Source: Acidobacteriaceae bacterium (GTDB lineage: Bacteria > Acidobacteriota > Terriglobia > Terriglobales > Acidobacteriaceae). Taken from it: DNA of 36,907 nucleotides. The stretch covers positions 1 through 36,907 of the forward strand of contig JANYKL010000046.1 of assembly GCA_025361625.1 (NCBI GenBank), given 5' to 3'. Position numbers and translations under genes: made by a program. Position 1 is the first letter of the stretch, and the number at the start of each line of letters is the position of its first letter. The notes beneath the pieces are model-generated. The model saw only the letters and a program-made list of their open reading frames with translations, made no database searches and was not told where the DNA came from. Positions 16,943-25,961 of this stretch are shown piece after piece.

Positions 16943-16969
16943 CGCCAGGCGTTCCTGCGACGCCTGGCG
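16943..16969. terminator. Hairpin between convergent genes
   Basis: CGCCAGGCG (16943-16951) and CGCCTGGCG (16961-16969) form a perfect nine-base stem with a nine-base loop. It lies between the plus-strand phosphoesterase (ends 16839) and the minus-strand ASPM-repeat gene (ends 17051), where a bidirectional terminator is expected. There is no long T-run on either side, so termination efficiency is uncertain. Confidence 0.5.
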
Positions 16970-17050
16970 CGGAGTTCAAAACCCATTAAGCCGTGAACTC
17001 CACCGCGTTCGTACTGCTACGACGAAAGAAAATAAGCTCGCGGCCTAAAA

Positions 17051-18655
17051 CTAGGGGGTAGGTATCACTGCCTTCGTTTCGTTGGAGTATCCACTTTCCT
17101 TCGAGCTCGAATCCACCGCGGTCACTACGTAGTAGTACGTTGTGCCGGCCGAGACCGTCGTATCCGTATACGCAATCGTGCCAATGAGAGAAGGATTGAG
17201 GATTGTGTACGGTCCTCCGCTGGTGCTGCTGCGATAGACGTTGTATCCGATGACGTTGGTGGATGCCACCCATGTGAGCTGGACGCTGTGTTGCGTCGCT
17301 GCGGTTCCGCTGCCGGTGAGGCTTTGAGTTACGGCGGCGGGCGCGGCATTGCTTTGAAAGGTGAGCGACGCGGTTGCGGTTCCGGTTGCACTGGGTGTGA
17401 AGGTCACAGTGAATGGAGCGGACTGCCCGGCAGCCACTGTGCCCGGCATCGTGATACCTGATACCACGAACTCGTTGCTGTTGGTGCCGGCGGAGGAGAT
17501 CGCAACCGGCGCCCCGGTCGCGGTCACTGTACCGGTTAGCGCTGACTTCGAGCCGACCGCTACATTCCCGAAACTCAACGTGCCTGGCGTTACGGACAGT
17601 TGCCCGTTGGCGGTTCCTGTGCCGGAAAGTGGAACATTCAGAGTCGTATTCGAGGCATTCGATACGAGCGCGAGATTGCCGCTGACCGCCCCGGCTGCGG
17701 CTGGAGCATAGACGACGTTGAAGGTCACGCTTTGGCTGGCTGTGAGAGTCATCGGCTGGGTTAATCCGGAGGTTGATAACCCGGCGCCAGTGACGTTCGC
17801 CTGCGAGATCGTAACCGAAGAACTTCCTGTGTTCGTCACCGTTTCGGAAAGGCTTTTCGTCGTTCCATTCTGAACGCTGCCGAAGGCGAGGCTCGCGGGA
17901 TTCGATGAGAGAGAGCCCGGCTGAGCTGCGGCTCCAGTTCCGCTTACTGCCATGGATATCGAGGAATTGGCGGCGTTGCTTTGAAACGAAATGTTGCCGG
18001 AAAAAGATCCGGCGGTAAGGGGCGCAAATTTGGTGCTGAAGTTTACGCTTTGTCCGGCGGCTAGCGTGACGGGCAAGGACAGACCCGAAACCGCGAAATC
18101 AGAATCAGTGCTGGATAGGGACGAGATTGTCACCGCTGCTCCAGTTGCCGTTAACATAGCCGACATGGACGAAGACGCTCCGGCGTTGACGCTGCCAAAG
18201 TGGTAGGTCGCCGGGGAGACACCTAGCTGCCCCGCTGTTACCGCGGATCCGGATAGCGAAAGCGTCGTCGTCGTGACCGACCCACCCGCTTTGTGGTTTT
18301 TGTTGCTGTTCCAGAATTGGCTCGTAATCGATACCGTCCCGCTGTAATTTCCAGCAGCGCTCGGAGAAAAGGTGACGTTGAACGTGGTGCTTTGCCCCGA
18401 CGGAATAATCACAGGACAACTAATGCCGGTCACGGCGAATCCGGTTCCGCTGAGAGTTGCTTGAGTCAGGTTCACGTCTCTGCCCGCGACGTTCGAAATT
18501 GTCACGGTCTGTGTTTTAGTTGAGCCCGCAGGGATGCTACCGAAAGAGACTGGCGAAGGACTGAAGCTGATCTGCTGTGCAGTGGCGTTAGGTGAAAGTC
18601 CCACAACTCCAAGAAATACAGCAAACACAATACTGCCCAAGGGAAATGTTCTCAC
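17051..18655 (-). CDS. Secreted ASPM/SPD-2/Hydin-like repeat protein with C-terminal FN3 domain (four repeats)
   Basis: A 534-residue exported protein. GTG 18655 starts it, with AAGG eight bases upstream and a signal peptide (GSIVFAVFLGVVGLSPNATA). Four immunoglobulin-like repeats of about 100-105 residues follow, each opening with a phrase like SPSPVSFGSIPAGSTKTQTV and closing with a phrase like LSGTGTA; this is the choice-of-anchor-D/ASPM-SPD-2-Hydin pattern. The last 80 residues form a fibronectin type III domain (NVIGYNVYRSSTSGGPYTI ... YYYVVTAVDSSSKESGY). No enzymatic motif is visible; such proteins are surface adhesins or structural proteins. Homologous genes lie at 19021 and 19827. Repeats are similar in sequence, pointing to internal duplication. 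Confidence 0.88.
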   Translation of the reverse strand: MRTFPLGSIVFAVFLGVVGLSPNATAQQISFSPSPVSFGSIPAGSTKTQTVTISNVAGRDVNLTQATLSGTGFAVTGISCPVIIPSGQSTTFNVTFSPSAAGNYSGTVSITSQFWNSNKNHKAGGSVTTTTLSLSGSAVTAGQLGVSPATYHFGSVNAGASSSMSAMLTATGAAVTISSLSSTDSDFAVSGLSLPVTLAAGQSVNFSTKFAPLTAGSFSGNISFQSNAANSSISMAVSGTGAAAQPGSLSSNPASLAFGSVQNGTTKSLSETVTNTGSSSVTISQANVTGAGLSTSGLTQPMTLTASQSVTFNVVYAPAAAGAVSGNLALVSNASNTTLNVPLSGTGTANGQLSVTPGTLSFGNVAVGSKSALTGTVTATGAPVAISSAGTNSNEFVVSGITMPGTVAAGQSAPFTVTFTPSATGTATASLTFQSNAAPAAVTQSLTGSGTAATQHSVQLTWVASTNVIGYNVYRSSTSGGPYTILNPSLIGTIAYTDTTVSAGTTYYYVVTAVDSSSKESGYSNETKAVIPTP

Positions 18656-19020
18656 AACTACACCTTTCGTTTGCGACTCGTCGTTTTGCGACTTGTACGC
18701 AACGGGGGGATTGGTGGCGCTTTCTCCGGCGTTAGTTCACCAGAGATCTGCTGTACTTATTTTCGGTGAATAACATCGTGACTGCCACATCACGACAGGG
18801 CACAGAGATACTCGTTAGGGCATCCGCAGTTCGCGGCAGACTCGCGCTTAGTTGGCGGGTGCGGAGATGCACCAATGAGTAAGTCACGGCAATATTTTGT
18901 GCTTTTCCACAACAACCTTTTTGAACAACCGCGTTGTGGATCGGGAGGCTTGCACTACTAATTCTCAAGGTGCACTTGTGAGAGTTGGCGAAAGGAGTTT
19001 GCCCTCGCAAGATTGCATAC
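18656..19020. promoter_or_regulatory. Divergent intergenic region with a tandem motif and an inverted repeat
   Basis: The stretch lies between two divergent ASPM-repeat genes. Two copies of TTTGCGACTYGT sit 15 bases apart (18671-18696), close to the start of the minus-strand gene. CCACAAC at 18907-18913 pairs with GTTGTGG at 18933-18939 upstream of the plus-strand gene. Both could be operator-like elements; this is inference only. No gene is supported here. Confidence 0.35.
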
Positions 19021-19692
19021 ATGCGAACCTTCCCCCAGGCATTGGCCCTCGTGTGCTTATCGAGCATTTCATTCGCTGCGCCGTATGCAGCCTCGGACAA
19101 CAACTCTGCGACTGTCGTGCAGCCCAGCACGGTTGGACGCCTGACTTCGACGCCGTTCACGCTATCGTTCCCTAACACCGTGGTCGGAAGCTCGTCATTC
19201 AAGAGCATTACTCTCTTCGCTTCGAACGGCCCGGTCACGATTACGTCGAAACAAATAACAAATTCGGAGTTTTCAGTTTCAGGACTGGGTTTGCCCTTGA
19301 CCCTTGCGTCAGGAAATAGTCGTCAGATCTCGGTTCGTTTCAAACCACAATCGCCGGGTCTGACTTCGGGCACCCTGAGTTTGCTCACGAGCGCGGGAAC
19401 TGTGGCAACAACGGATCAACTAAGCGGAACCGGCATGGCCGCAACCGCGCACAAGGTCTCGCTCAACTGGACGGCCGATGTAAACCCAGTGATCGGCTAT
19501 AACGTGTATCGGGGCACGCAGAGCGCTGGCCCGTATGCGCGAATCAACACGGCGTTAGAGGCTTCGACGAATTACACTGACCCGAGCGTCACGTCAGGCG
19601 CGACCTACTACTATGCCGCGACTGCGGTGAACTCGAAGGGACAGGAAAGCGGTTATTCTGCTGCGATCAAAGTCGTAGTTCCGTCTCCGTAA
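19021..19692 (+). CDS. Secreted short ASPM-repeat/FN3 protein (one repeat)
   Basis: A 223-residue relative of the neighbouring genes. The ATG at 19021 is chosen because a signal peptide follows (MRTFPQALALVCLSSISFAA); its first residues MRTFP match those of the 18655 gene. It has one ASPM/SPD-2/Hydin-like repeat (FTLSFPNTVVGSSSFKSITL to LSGTGMAATA) and one FN3 domain (VIGYNVYRGTQSAGPYARIN to ESGYSAAIKVVVPSP). It looks like a minimal version made of one repeat and the shared C-terminal domain. It is on the opposite strand from its two homologues, so it moved by inversion or separate duplication. Function is likely surface binding; no catalytic residues are seen. Confidence 0.85.
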   Translation: MRTFPQALALVCLSSISFAAPYAASDNNSATVVQPSTVGRLTSTPFTLSFPNTVVGSSSFKSITLFASNGPVTITSKQITNSEFSVSGLGLPLTLASGNSRQISVRFKPQSPGLTSGTLSLLTSAGTVATTDQLSGTGMAATAHKVSLNWTADVNPVIGYNVYRGTQSAGPYARINTALEASTNYTDPSVTSGATYYYAATAVNSKGQESGYSAAIKVVVPSP

Positions 19693-19753
19693 ATTTGTCT
19701 GCAGTGGCGATACTCGGAGAGCATATTCCTCGATCGAATTCGCAGCGCGTAAA

Positions 19754-19782
19754 GGGCGCCTCCGAACCATCGGAAGGCGCCC
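19754..19782. terminator. Bidirectional rho-independent-like terminator
   Basis: GGGCGCCT...AGGCGCCC forms an eight-base arm with an inner CCGA/TCGG pair around ACCA and one bulged A. It sits in the 134-base gap between convergent genes ending at 19692 (+) and 19827 (-), where a shared terminator is expected. On the minus strand a short T-stretch follows; on the plus strand the downstream T-run is delayed. Confidence 0.6.
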
Positions 19783-19826
19783 CTGATCCGCAACCATTTT
19801 CTGTAAAGGACTTTTTACGGCGCTTT

Positions 19827-21080
19827 TTATGGTACTGCGACTTTGATTGCTGCCGAGTAGGCACTTTCCTGACCGGTGGAATTTACGGCCGTAGCTGCGT
19901 AGTAGTAAGTCGCTCCAGACGCGATTGTGCTGTCGGTGTAGGTCGTGGATGGGTCCATACTCGAGTTGATTTTCGAGTAAGCGCCGATAGAGCTTCCGCG
20001 GTATACGTTGTAACCCGCCACTGAAGAACTGCTTGCATTCCAGGACAGGTTGACGCTTTTCTGTGTGGCTACGCCGGACCCGCTGACCGCTTCAGTGCTC
20101 AGCGCGTTCGATGCGTTGCTTGCAAAGGCGAGGCTGCCGGATGTTGAGCCGCTCTGAGTCGGAGCAAAGACCACGTCGAAGGCCAGGGTTTGACCGGCAG
20201 GGATCGTAACCGGCAGTGAGATTCCGGTCATTTGAAATTGGGGATTGTTATTCGTTTCGGCGGATATGGTCACGCTTCCGCCGGTCGCACTCACGCTCGA
20301 AGGCTGTGTCGTTGAACTGCCGACGTTCACGTTGCCGAAATTCAGGGACGTTGGCGAAACGATAAGCTTTCCGACAACACTGGTCACACCAGTTCCGACA
20401 AGGGGCACGTTAATATTGGGTCCCGCGACGAAAACGCTGCCACCGATCAGGCCGGAAGACAGAGGTGAGAATGAAATGTTAACGGTCACGCTTTGGCCCC
20501 CAGCGAGCACAAGCGGCGCTGCCGGCGCGCTAATACTAAAACCGGAGCCGTTAACCTGAAACGAGTCGATCGTCTGATTCCAGGACCGAGAATTTGTGAG
20601 GACGACTGGAAGCGCCACGGTTGATCCGAGTGAAACCGAGCCGAATGACAGGTTCGACGGACTTGTAGTTAAGCCGAGGCTATTCACTCCGGTGCCGGCG
20701 CTGGTAATTTGCAGCACAGGAGTCGACGAGGTATCAGATAAGGTGATTTGTTCCCCCATCCAACCGCTGACTGCGGGCCTGAATGTTATCGAAAGCGGGA
20801 TGGTTTCACCGGGTCCGATGGCCACGGGCAGATTCACGCCCGACACGCTGAATTCAGCTCCGCTCACGCTCACGGACGAAACGGTGATGCTGGCAGTGCC
20901 AGGGTTCGTGACATCGACGACCTGGCTTTCTGAGCTCCCTACGGCGACTTTGCCGAAACGCAGGCGCGAAGACGACGGCGACAACGCTTGCTGGCCCGCA
21001 AGCGACGGAACTGCGGCGCCTAGAAAAAATGTTAGGGCTAAAACAGAAAGGAATGTTGTACTCGATTGGGGGAGTTTCAT
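19827..21080 (-). CDS. Secreted ASPM/SPD-2/Hydin-like repeat protein with C-terminal FN3 domain (three repeats)
   Basis: A 417-residue exported protein, ATG 21080, with a signal peptide (FLSVLALTFFLGAAVPSLAG). Three repeats of about 100 residues follow (openers SPSSSRLRFGKVAVG, TSPSNLSFGSVSLG and SPTSLNFGNVNVG; closers such as SAGTGVN, LVGTGVTS and VSGSGVA). The FN3 domain at the end is closely similar to that of the 19021 gene (SGATYYYAATAVNS and SAAIKV in both). Together with 17051 and 19021 it forms a three-member local family with four, one and three repeats. No ribosome site is obvious before the ATG. The role is probably cell-surface or matrix-related; this is inference. Confidence 0.87.
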   Translation of the reverse strand: MKLPQSSTTFLSVLALTFFLGAAVPSLAGQQALSPSSSRLRFGKVAVGSSESQVVDVTNPGTASITVSSVSVSGAEFSVSGVNLPVAIGPGETIPLSITFRPAVSGWMGEQITLSDTSSTPVLQITSAGTGVNSLGLTTSPSNLSFGSVSLGSTVALPVVLTNSRSWNQTIDSFQVNGSGFSISAPAAPLVLAGGQSVTVNISFSPLSSGLIGGSVFVAGPNINVPLVGTGVTSVVGKLIVSPTSLNFGNVNVGSSTTQPSSVSATGGSVTISAETNNNPQFQMTGISLPVTIPAGQTLAFDVVFAPTQSGSTSGSLAFASNASNALSTEAVSGSGVATQKSVNLSWNASSSSVAGYNVYRGSSIGAYSKINSSMDPSTTYTDSTIASGATYYYAATAVNSTGQESAYSAAIKVAVP

Positions 21081-21285
21081 AGGTTCAGTTTAGGGAATTA
21101 TGAAATTCCCACAAGAACCCGTTGGGTCATGTACTTCGTGTTCTCGATTCGCCAGAACTCGCCCGGTCGGAGCATCCCTGTCCAAATGGTCAAGGCCCAG
21201 CGGTGTTATATGTCGCTCGGTCTTCCTATGTTCGCACCATGCCCAAAGGTGCAGGCTTAGGCAGTAGTTAGTCCTTTCTTTCCCG

Positions 21286-21314
21286 GGCCGCCTTTGCAAG
21301 CGGCGGCCTTTTTT
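21286..21314 (+). terminator. Strong rho-independent terminator on the plus strand, no gene upstream
   Basis: GGCCGCC (21286-21292) and GGCGGCC (21302-21308) form a seven-base GC stem, directly followed by six T residues (21309-21314). This is a textbook intrinsic terminator for plus-strand transcription. The nearest upstream plus-strand gene ends at 19692, beyond another terminator and an opposing gene. It therefore implies an unannotated plus-strand transcript between about 21081 and 21314. Confidence 0.8.
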
Positions 21315-21453
21315 ATTGATGCCGATTCCACAGTCGAATGAGGAAGACGTAATCTCGCGGCTTATCATCGAGGAATGACGGGCATGTCTTTCCTTAAAAC
21401 TGAATCCGCGGCCGCTACCGACAGGGTCACCTGCATCTTGGGGAAATGGGATT

Positions 21454-21624
21454 CTACTCTGAATTATAGGAAGTCAATTTCCTCCTCTCTGCCTCAATCC
21501 AGAACTTAATCGCCTTCTTAACCTTGCTATCGGTGCAAATTGTGCGAGCCTCTTCAAGCGCGCGAATTTTTATTTTGATGAGTGCACGTCCCGGATTGGT
21601 TTCGAAATAAGCACACGACTCCAT
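21454..21624 (-). CDS. Small soluble hypothetical protein, 56 residues
   Basis: A minus-strand frame from ATG 21624 to TAG 21454-21456, too short for standard gene finding. AGGAGA touches the ATG closely, so spacing is tighter than ideal. The product is mostly helical and basic (IKIKIRALEEARTICTDSK then KKAIKFWIEAERRKL), with no signal peptide or membrane span. The amphipathic pattern looks coding rather than random. I do not recognise a family. It lies at the edge of the sparse 21-27 kb region, downstream on the same strand from two broken genes. Confidence 0.45.
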   Translation of the reverse strand: MESCAYFETNPGRALIKIKIRALEEARTICTDSKVKKAIKFWIEAERRKLTSYNSE

Positions 21625-21725
21625 TCTCCTACCCGTTTCGAACCCGGAACTAGCAGGTTAGTTTTGGTGAGTGTTGTCGTGGCAGCGATGAAGCATCGAA
21701 TGCTGGGTTCCGATCAAATCCGCGA

Positions 21726-22421
21726 CTATTCCTCTTCGTCATGAAGCCCTTCGACCACAGGCCCGCCCCCACAATTTGGGAAGACACTGCTGGCGCCCGG
21801 CATGGTGCCGGAGTTTGCATACACCTCATAGTCGACCGGGTCAAATAACGTCGAACGTCGTGGGCCGATTCGTAAAGGCTCTGCCGTCGCAGTGCGATCA
21901 ACTAGAATATCCACGTATGACCAGTGTCTCGTCCCGACTGATCGACGATGAAGAGTTCTGCCGAAATCTCGCGTCCACAGGAGCAATAAAGCGGAATTGG
22001 GCTCGTAGTTGTTCCGAGGAAAATGCCGTCAAGCTTCGTGCCCGAATCGGATGACGGCAAGTGCGCCAACGCGATGGTTGAGCACGCTTTCGCGGTCAAA
22101 CTCGTCTCCAGTCGGTAATCGGTAAGGACCATCGTCAGTGCTGGCGAGCCTAGGATCGACCAGCCAAGTGAGTCGATCCTCCCAAGGAAGGATGCACCAG
22201 ATGTTGATCATCGCCAAATCGTTGTAAGAATTATTTGAGATGCGCACTCCAAAAACGAATTCGGCATTACGCTCTTGGTCACGCGCTCGGGTGATCTGCG
22301 GCTGATTTATCTCGATCGTAAGGCCTGGCGGCGGTTCGAGTTCGCCCTCTTCGGGCATAGGGCACCCGACAGCCCGCATCCGTCTGAGCAACGTGGTAGT
22401 TATTTCGTATTGATTCTTCAT
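21726..22421 (-). pseudogene. Hypothetical protein gene disrupted by frame changes and a stop
   Basis: The intact 5' part runs from ATG 22421 (first residues MKNQYEITTTLLRRMRAVGC) through VSFGVRI-like beta-rich sequence to about VLNHRVGALA. The coding signal then moves to another frame (SGTKLDGIFLGTTTSPIPLY ... ELFIVDQSGRD, about 22060-21925) and returns to the first frame (HWSYVDILVDRTATAEPLRI) down to TAG near 21726. The first frame has a TGA at 22029-22031. The simplest reading is a single gene of about 230 codons with two compensating indels. I do not recognise the family. It lies 55 bases after another broken gene on the same strand and may once have formed an operon with it. Confidence 0.5.
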
Positions 22422-22476
22422 TGTCGGCCTCCGGTGAAACTTGTACAACAAGTGCAGAATGTGAACCGCACCGACC

Positions 22477-23930
22477 TCATTTATCTCGACAATGAGGGCA
22501 ACCCGGCAATCCCTGAACCAAGCTTGCAACGCCATAATGAGAACCTAGGCGGTGGATGAGGGCACATTGCTCGCGAAGAAGATAGATGCCGCGGCCGCCC
22601 GAATCCAAGCGGCAGCTAATTAGTCCCATCTTTTTCATAATGGCACTAACTTTCCGCGGCTTAAGCTTCAACACTTCTTCATTGCGGGTGAGAAGAGCAT
22701 TCGCGATTTCGGCAACTTCACCGAGGTGAACGGAAGGCCTCTGCTCGTGGCATAGGACTACCAAGGCCTCAATAATGACTGCGTCTAAACCGCTCGACCG
22801 CTCCACTCGAGACTCTTCATCGCGCGACTGCAATAAGTTAGCGACCCGCCCCTGGCAACCCGGCGCGTCAACTATGCACTGACCTAACATCTGAGCGACT
22901 ACCCGGCTCGAACCTGAGAGAGTTGGCACGTCGAAATCTGACACCATCACCGCATTTAAGTTTTGCAGCCTATATTGAAGAAGCCGATTTTGTAACTCAT
23001 TAATCTTGAGCGCATTACGCAATTCATCCTGCGGCGAGAAGAAGCGTAAGGTGGGCGGCACGGGAAAGAATAACGCTGCCTCAAGGTGTCGCGAACGCAA
23101 TTCGAAATCGCCGACGTAAAGAGCCACAGCTCCGCTGACTTGTCTCAGACCGCGAGCCGAAATGGCGAAACCGGGGAACTGCAATGGAGCTAGCAAGGCA
23201 TCTACGCGAGAATCGGCTTGTAGTATCAGTCGAGTCGGCCTCAGCTCGTAAGCGGTGGAGTTAGTTGCGCAATCAGCCAAGAGCAACGCATGGTAGGTGA
23301 TACAGCCAAGCAGACGCAGCAAAGAAGCAGCGCCCATACTGTCACCCGATAGCATTAGAAAAGGGCAATCACGTCTCCAAAAAACGACGCAAGACAAAAA
23401 TGGGCAAGCTGCGTCGCGGACTCGCTTGACGCGTTAAGCCCGAGCACAATGAACGCCTGCAATTCTTCAAAGAGGTCGCGGGTTGAGAGATATGAGCTTG
23501 CTCCCGACGGCAGCCACTTAAGATGCACTGCTTCGTGGCTAGGAACATAGCGTTTCCCGCCGCAAAAAAACTCGGCTGAAATTGCAGACTCGCCGTCTTC
23601 CCAATGCAACAATTCGACTTTACTGGTTACATCATTCCGAACGACCTCCAAAACACTGCCGTCGGGAAGTTTCTTACCCCCTGTCGGAACCGGCTTCATC
23701 TCATCGGAGTAAAGTTTGACAAGGTCTCTTAGGTCGCGATCGCGCTTCATAATTCCCGCCAAGACGTTAGCCTGTGCCGAATTAGCTCCGCCGACTGCGT
23801 GGAGGTTGGTTCGGCCTACGATGTTTGTCAGACACGCTTCAGGGAATACGTTTTTGACGAGTTCTAAGATTACTGCGGTCGTATCGGAATCGACCGTGGG
23901 GCTCGAGAGCAGACAACTGGTACGATCATC
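22477..23930 (-). pseudogene. Winged-helix DNA-binding-like protein, split by a one-base deletion and missing its start
   Basis: Two minus-strand frames (23355-23930 and 22477-23397) form one protein of about 480 codons. The first ends ...CLASFFGDVIALF at TAA 23355; the second takes over with LMLSGDSMGAASLLRLLGCI. Adding one T to the T4 run at 23359-23362 joins them exactly as VIALFLMLSG, so a one-base deletion is the likely cause. The C-terminal third (AVIIEALVVLCHEQRPSVHL, then LKPRKVSAIMKKMGLISC) resembles the winged-helix end of DUF3631-type proteins. The frame stays open and coding-like upstream of the best ATG (23750) to a TAA at 23931-23933 but contains no ATG or GTG, so the 5' end is also damaged; a protein starting at 23750 or TTG 23762 would be N-terminally short. 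The family is often found on mobile elements; function unknown. Confidence 0.55.
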
Positions 23931-23933
23931 TTA

Positions 23934-24474
23934 TAAGAATGCGAAGATTCATGGGAAGATTACTGAAGTACATACCCAGTTTTTTTAACAGCTACGATTT
24001 GCTTGGGCGCACCCGCTCATCCGCCCCGTCTGATTAATAACTCGAAAGACGCTACGCCATGAGTTAGATAGGAACAAAATTCAAGACCTTTTGAGCCAAC
24101 TGCATCAGGTGTGTATGAATGTTAGATGCTCGCTGATCCGGGTTCGGTTCGTAAGGCAGAGAAAAGCGAAGGAAACGGCGGGTCATCGCACAATCCCTAT
24201 CTGCAGGATCATGCGGGATGGTCAAAGATTCGTAACCGCGCCTATACACAATGGGCGGGGAGAGAAAAGCTGTTCGAACGCGAGCGTGAGACCATTCTCG
24301 AGATCAATTACTGGGATACGTGTACAGCGGCATGTCAAACTTTGGGCCTCTGAAGCTCCGCAAGCATTACCGTGTAGCGAATCGGATAATAATCAGCTCC
24401 TGCCGATCTTCTGGATCGTGCTGGTTGATGGCGGACTGCTGTGCCCGGTCTAGTCAGTCGGTCGAGACTCGATT
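23934..24474. other. Spacer with a possible protein fragment
   Basis: A 75-codon plus frame (24126-24353) has coding-like sequence (SSHNPYLQDHAGWSKIRNRA then YTQWAGREKLFERERE) but no ribosome site, and I know no family for it; it may be a remnant of a longer gene. The rest shows no supported feature. It lies between the broken winged-helix gene and the 3' end of a secreted propeller gene. Confidence 0.3.
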
Positions 24475-25854
24475 TCAATCCAATTTCACGATCCAAACAT
24501 CAGATCGAGGCAAGCCTTGAGAGTCTGTCCCTAATTGCCCATCCCAGCCTGACGTGAATAGAAAGAACCGCCCGTCGTCTGAGACATTTCCTAGCGGTTG
24601 CGTCTGTTCGAGAGGCGTTAGCCAGACCGCTCGATGATGCGCGAAACGCCACACGGTTGACGCAACGCCGTCCGTCTCGATGCACATGATCTCACCATCG
24701 TAGGGTTCGGTGATCCCTGTATCCCCGTCATAGCTGTAGCCGGACAGGCAGACCGGCACACTGTCATTCTTGTTTGCGTTGCTCCATGTGAAGTGTTTTT
24801 CTTGGCCGAAATTGGGTTGAAGTCCGAGCGGGGAGACAAGAGGGGTAATCGCTTGCAAGTTAGAATACGGTCGGATTCCTATATTCATCCCGTCCGTAAT
24901 TCCTAAAGAGTTGACGGTCGAATTGTACCCGCCCACGCCATAGCCGCCACAGCGAAGATTGGGGGTATGTACATTACATGGTGTTACGTTAAGTGTCTTA
25001 ACATCCCAAACATACCAGCCAATGTTGTTCACCAAGATTCTGACATATTTGCCGCTATGAGAGAGGTACGCATGACGGACCAGAAAACTTGCGGGAGGTG
25101 TTGCCGGACCAGCGGGACCCCATTGGCCTCCAATTTGCCCGGTCTGGGTGTTATACCACCGACAGCCTAGACTTTTATCATAGACAACAACAAAAGGATG
25201 CTTGCCTGATTGCGGACCCCCTTCTGAGATAGACATCCGAGTGTCATTTCCCGAAAGGCTGACATCATCATCACTGACTATTGTGCGGCTGAAAACGAGC
25301 GGGGGTTGCGCTCCGCATGTAGTAGTGTCGATCACCGTCCTAGATACACCAGTTGAGAATCGATAGCTTGTTATCGAAAGCGGGTTCTTATTTGTCGTTC
25401 CATAAATCAAATCCGGATCAGTGAAGCTGAATGAAGATCCTTCCCGAAGAGGAACCAAAAAGCCGCCTCCCGGAGCTGCATTGGGAAGAGAGCTCACTTG
25501 CATCGTCGATGGGTTAAAACCAAAAGCAAATTCGTACCCACCTGCTCCTATTGCATAGAACTTGCGCGTATCACTGCTCCACTCATTCGCTTGGCCACTG
25601 CCTTCATTCCGTATATAACTGCGCGGCATCTTGAAGTTCGTGTTTTGGTCCGTCGCGCGAACTATTGTGGAACCGAATTCTGGATCAGTGAAGATCGTGC
25701 CTACTGCAGGCGGCACCATAGGAGTTTCGAGACGGATTGACCGGTCTGTAACGGCATTTGGGTAGGGCGGTACGCCCTGTGCTGCGCTGCATGTGACTGC
25801 AATTATGCCGAACACTCCAAAATAAAGAATCAGAAATAGACGAATGTGATTCAT
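24475..25854 (-). CDS. Secreted beta-propeller-like protein
   Basis: A 459-residue exported protein. ATG 25854 has an ideal GGAGG six bases upstream. A signal peptide follows (LFLILYFGVFGIIAVTCSAA). The mature part is rich in short beta strands with aromatic and Gly/Ser turns (SSDTRKFYAIGAGGYEFAFG, HAYLSHSGKYVRILVNNIG, NVSDDGRFFLFTSGWDGQLG), ending DVWIVKLD. This is the look of a WD40-like/TolB-type propeller in which each blade reports a state. Cys residues are sparse. No catalytic residues stand out. A sigma70-like promoter lies about 110 bases upstream (25962-25990). It is one of three propeller genes in the sparse 24-31 kb stretch. Confidence 0.75.
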   Translation of the reverse strand: MNHIRLFLILYFGVFGIIAVTCSAAQGVPPYPNAVTDRSIRLETPMVPPAVGTIFTDPEFGSTIVRATDQNTNFKMPRSYIRNEGSGQANEWSSDTRKFYAIGAGGYEFAFGFNPSTMQVSSLPNAAPGGGFLVPLREGSSFSFTDPDLIYGTTNKNPLSITSYRFSTGVSRTVIDTTTCGAQPPLVFSRTIVSDDDVSLSGNDTRMSISEGGPQSGKHPFVVVYDKSLGCRWYNTQTGQIGGQWGPAGPATPPASFLVRHAYLSHSGKYVRILVNNIGWYVWDVKTLNVTPCNVHTPNLRCGGYGVGGYNSTVNSLGITDGMNIGIRPYSNLQAITPLVSPLGLQPNFGQEKHFTWSNANKNDSVPVCLSGYSYDGDTGITEPYDGEIMCIETDGVASTVWRFAHHRAVWLTPLEQTQPLGNVSDDGRFFLFTSGWDGQLGTDSQGLPRSDVWIVKLD

Positions 25855-25961
25855 TGATGACCTCCAACAGATCTGATAGACACGAGCAGCCGCGCAGCTG
25901 CAGTCCGATAACGCGATAACCCCGGATGATGAAGGGGCGTAGCGAGGGAAAATGCGACAAC

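Noticed and set aside
21090-21314. SRP RNA, 6S RNA or tmRNA as identity of the implied transcript
   Set aside because: None of the conserved motifs (SRP tetraloop context, tmRNA tRNA-like ends) could be found by eye; only the terminator is solid.
23355-23370. Programmed -1 frameshift joining the two winged-helix frames
   Set aside because: The local sequence CCCTTTTC does not follow the X XXY YYZ slippery pattern in frame, and no stimulatory structure is obvious; a one-base deletion is simpler.
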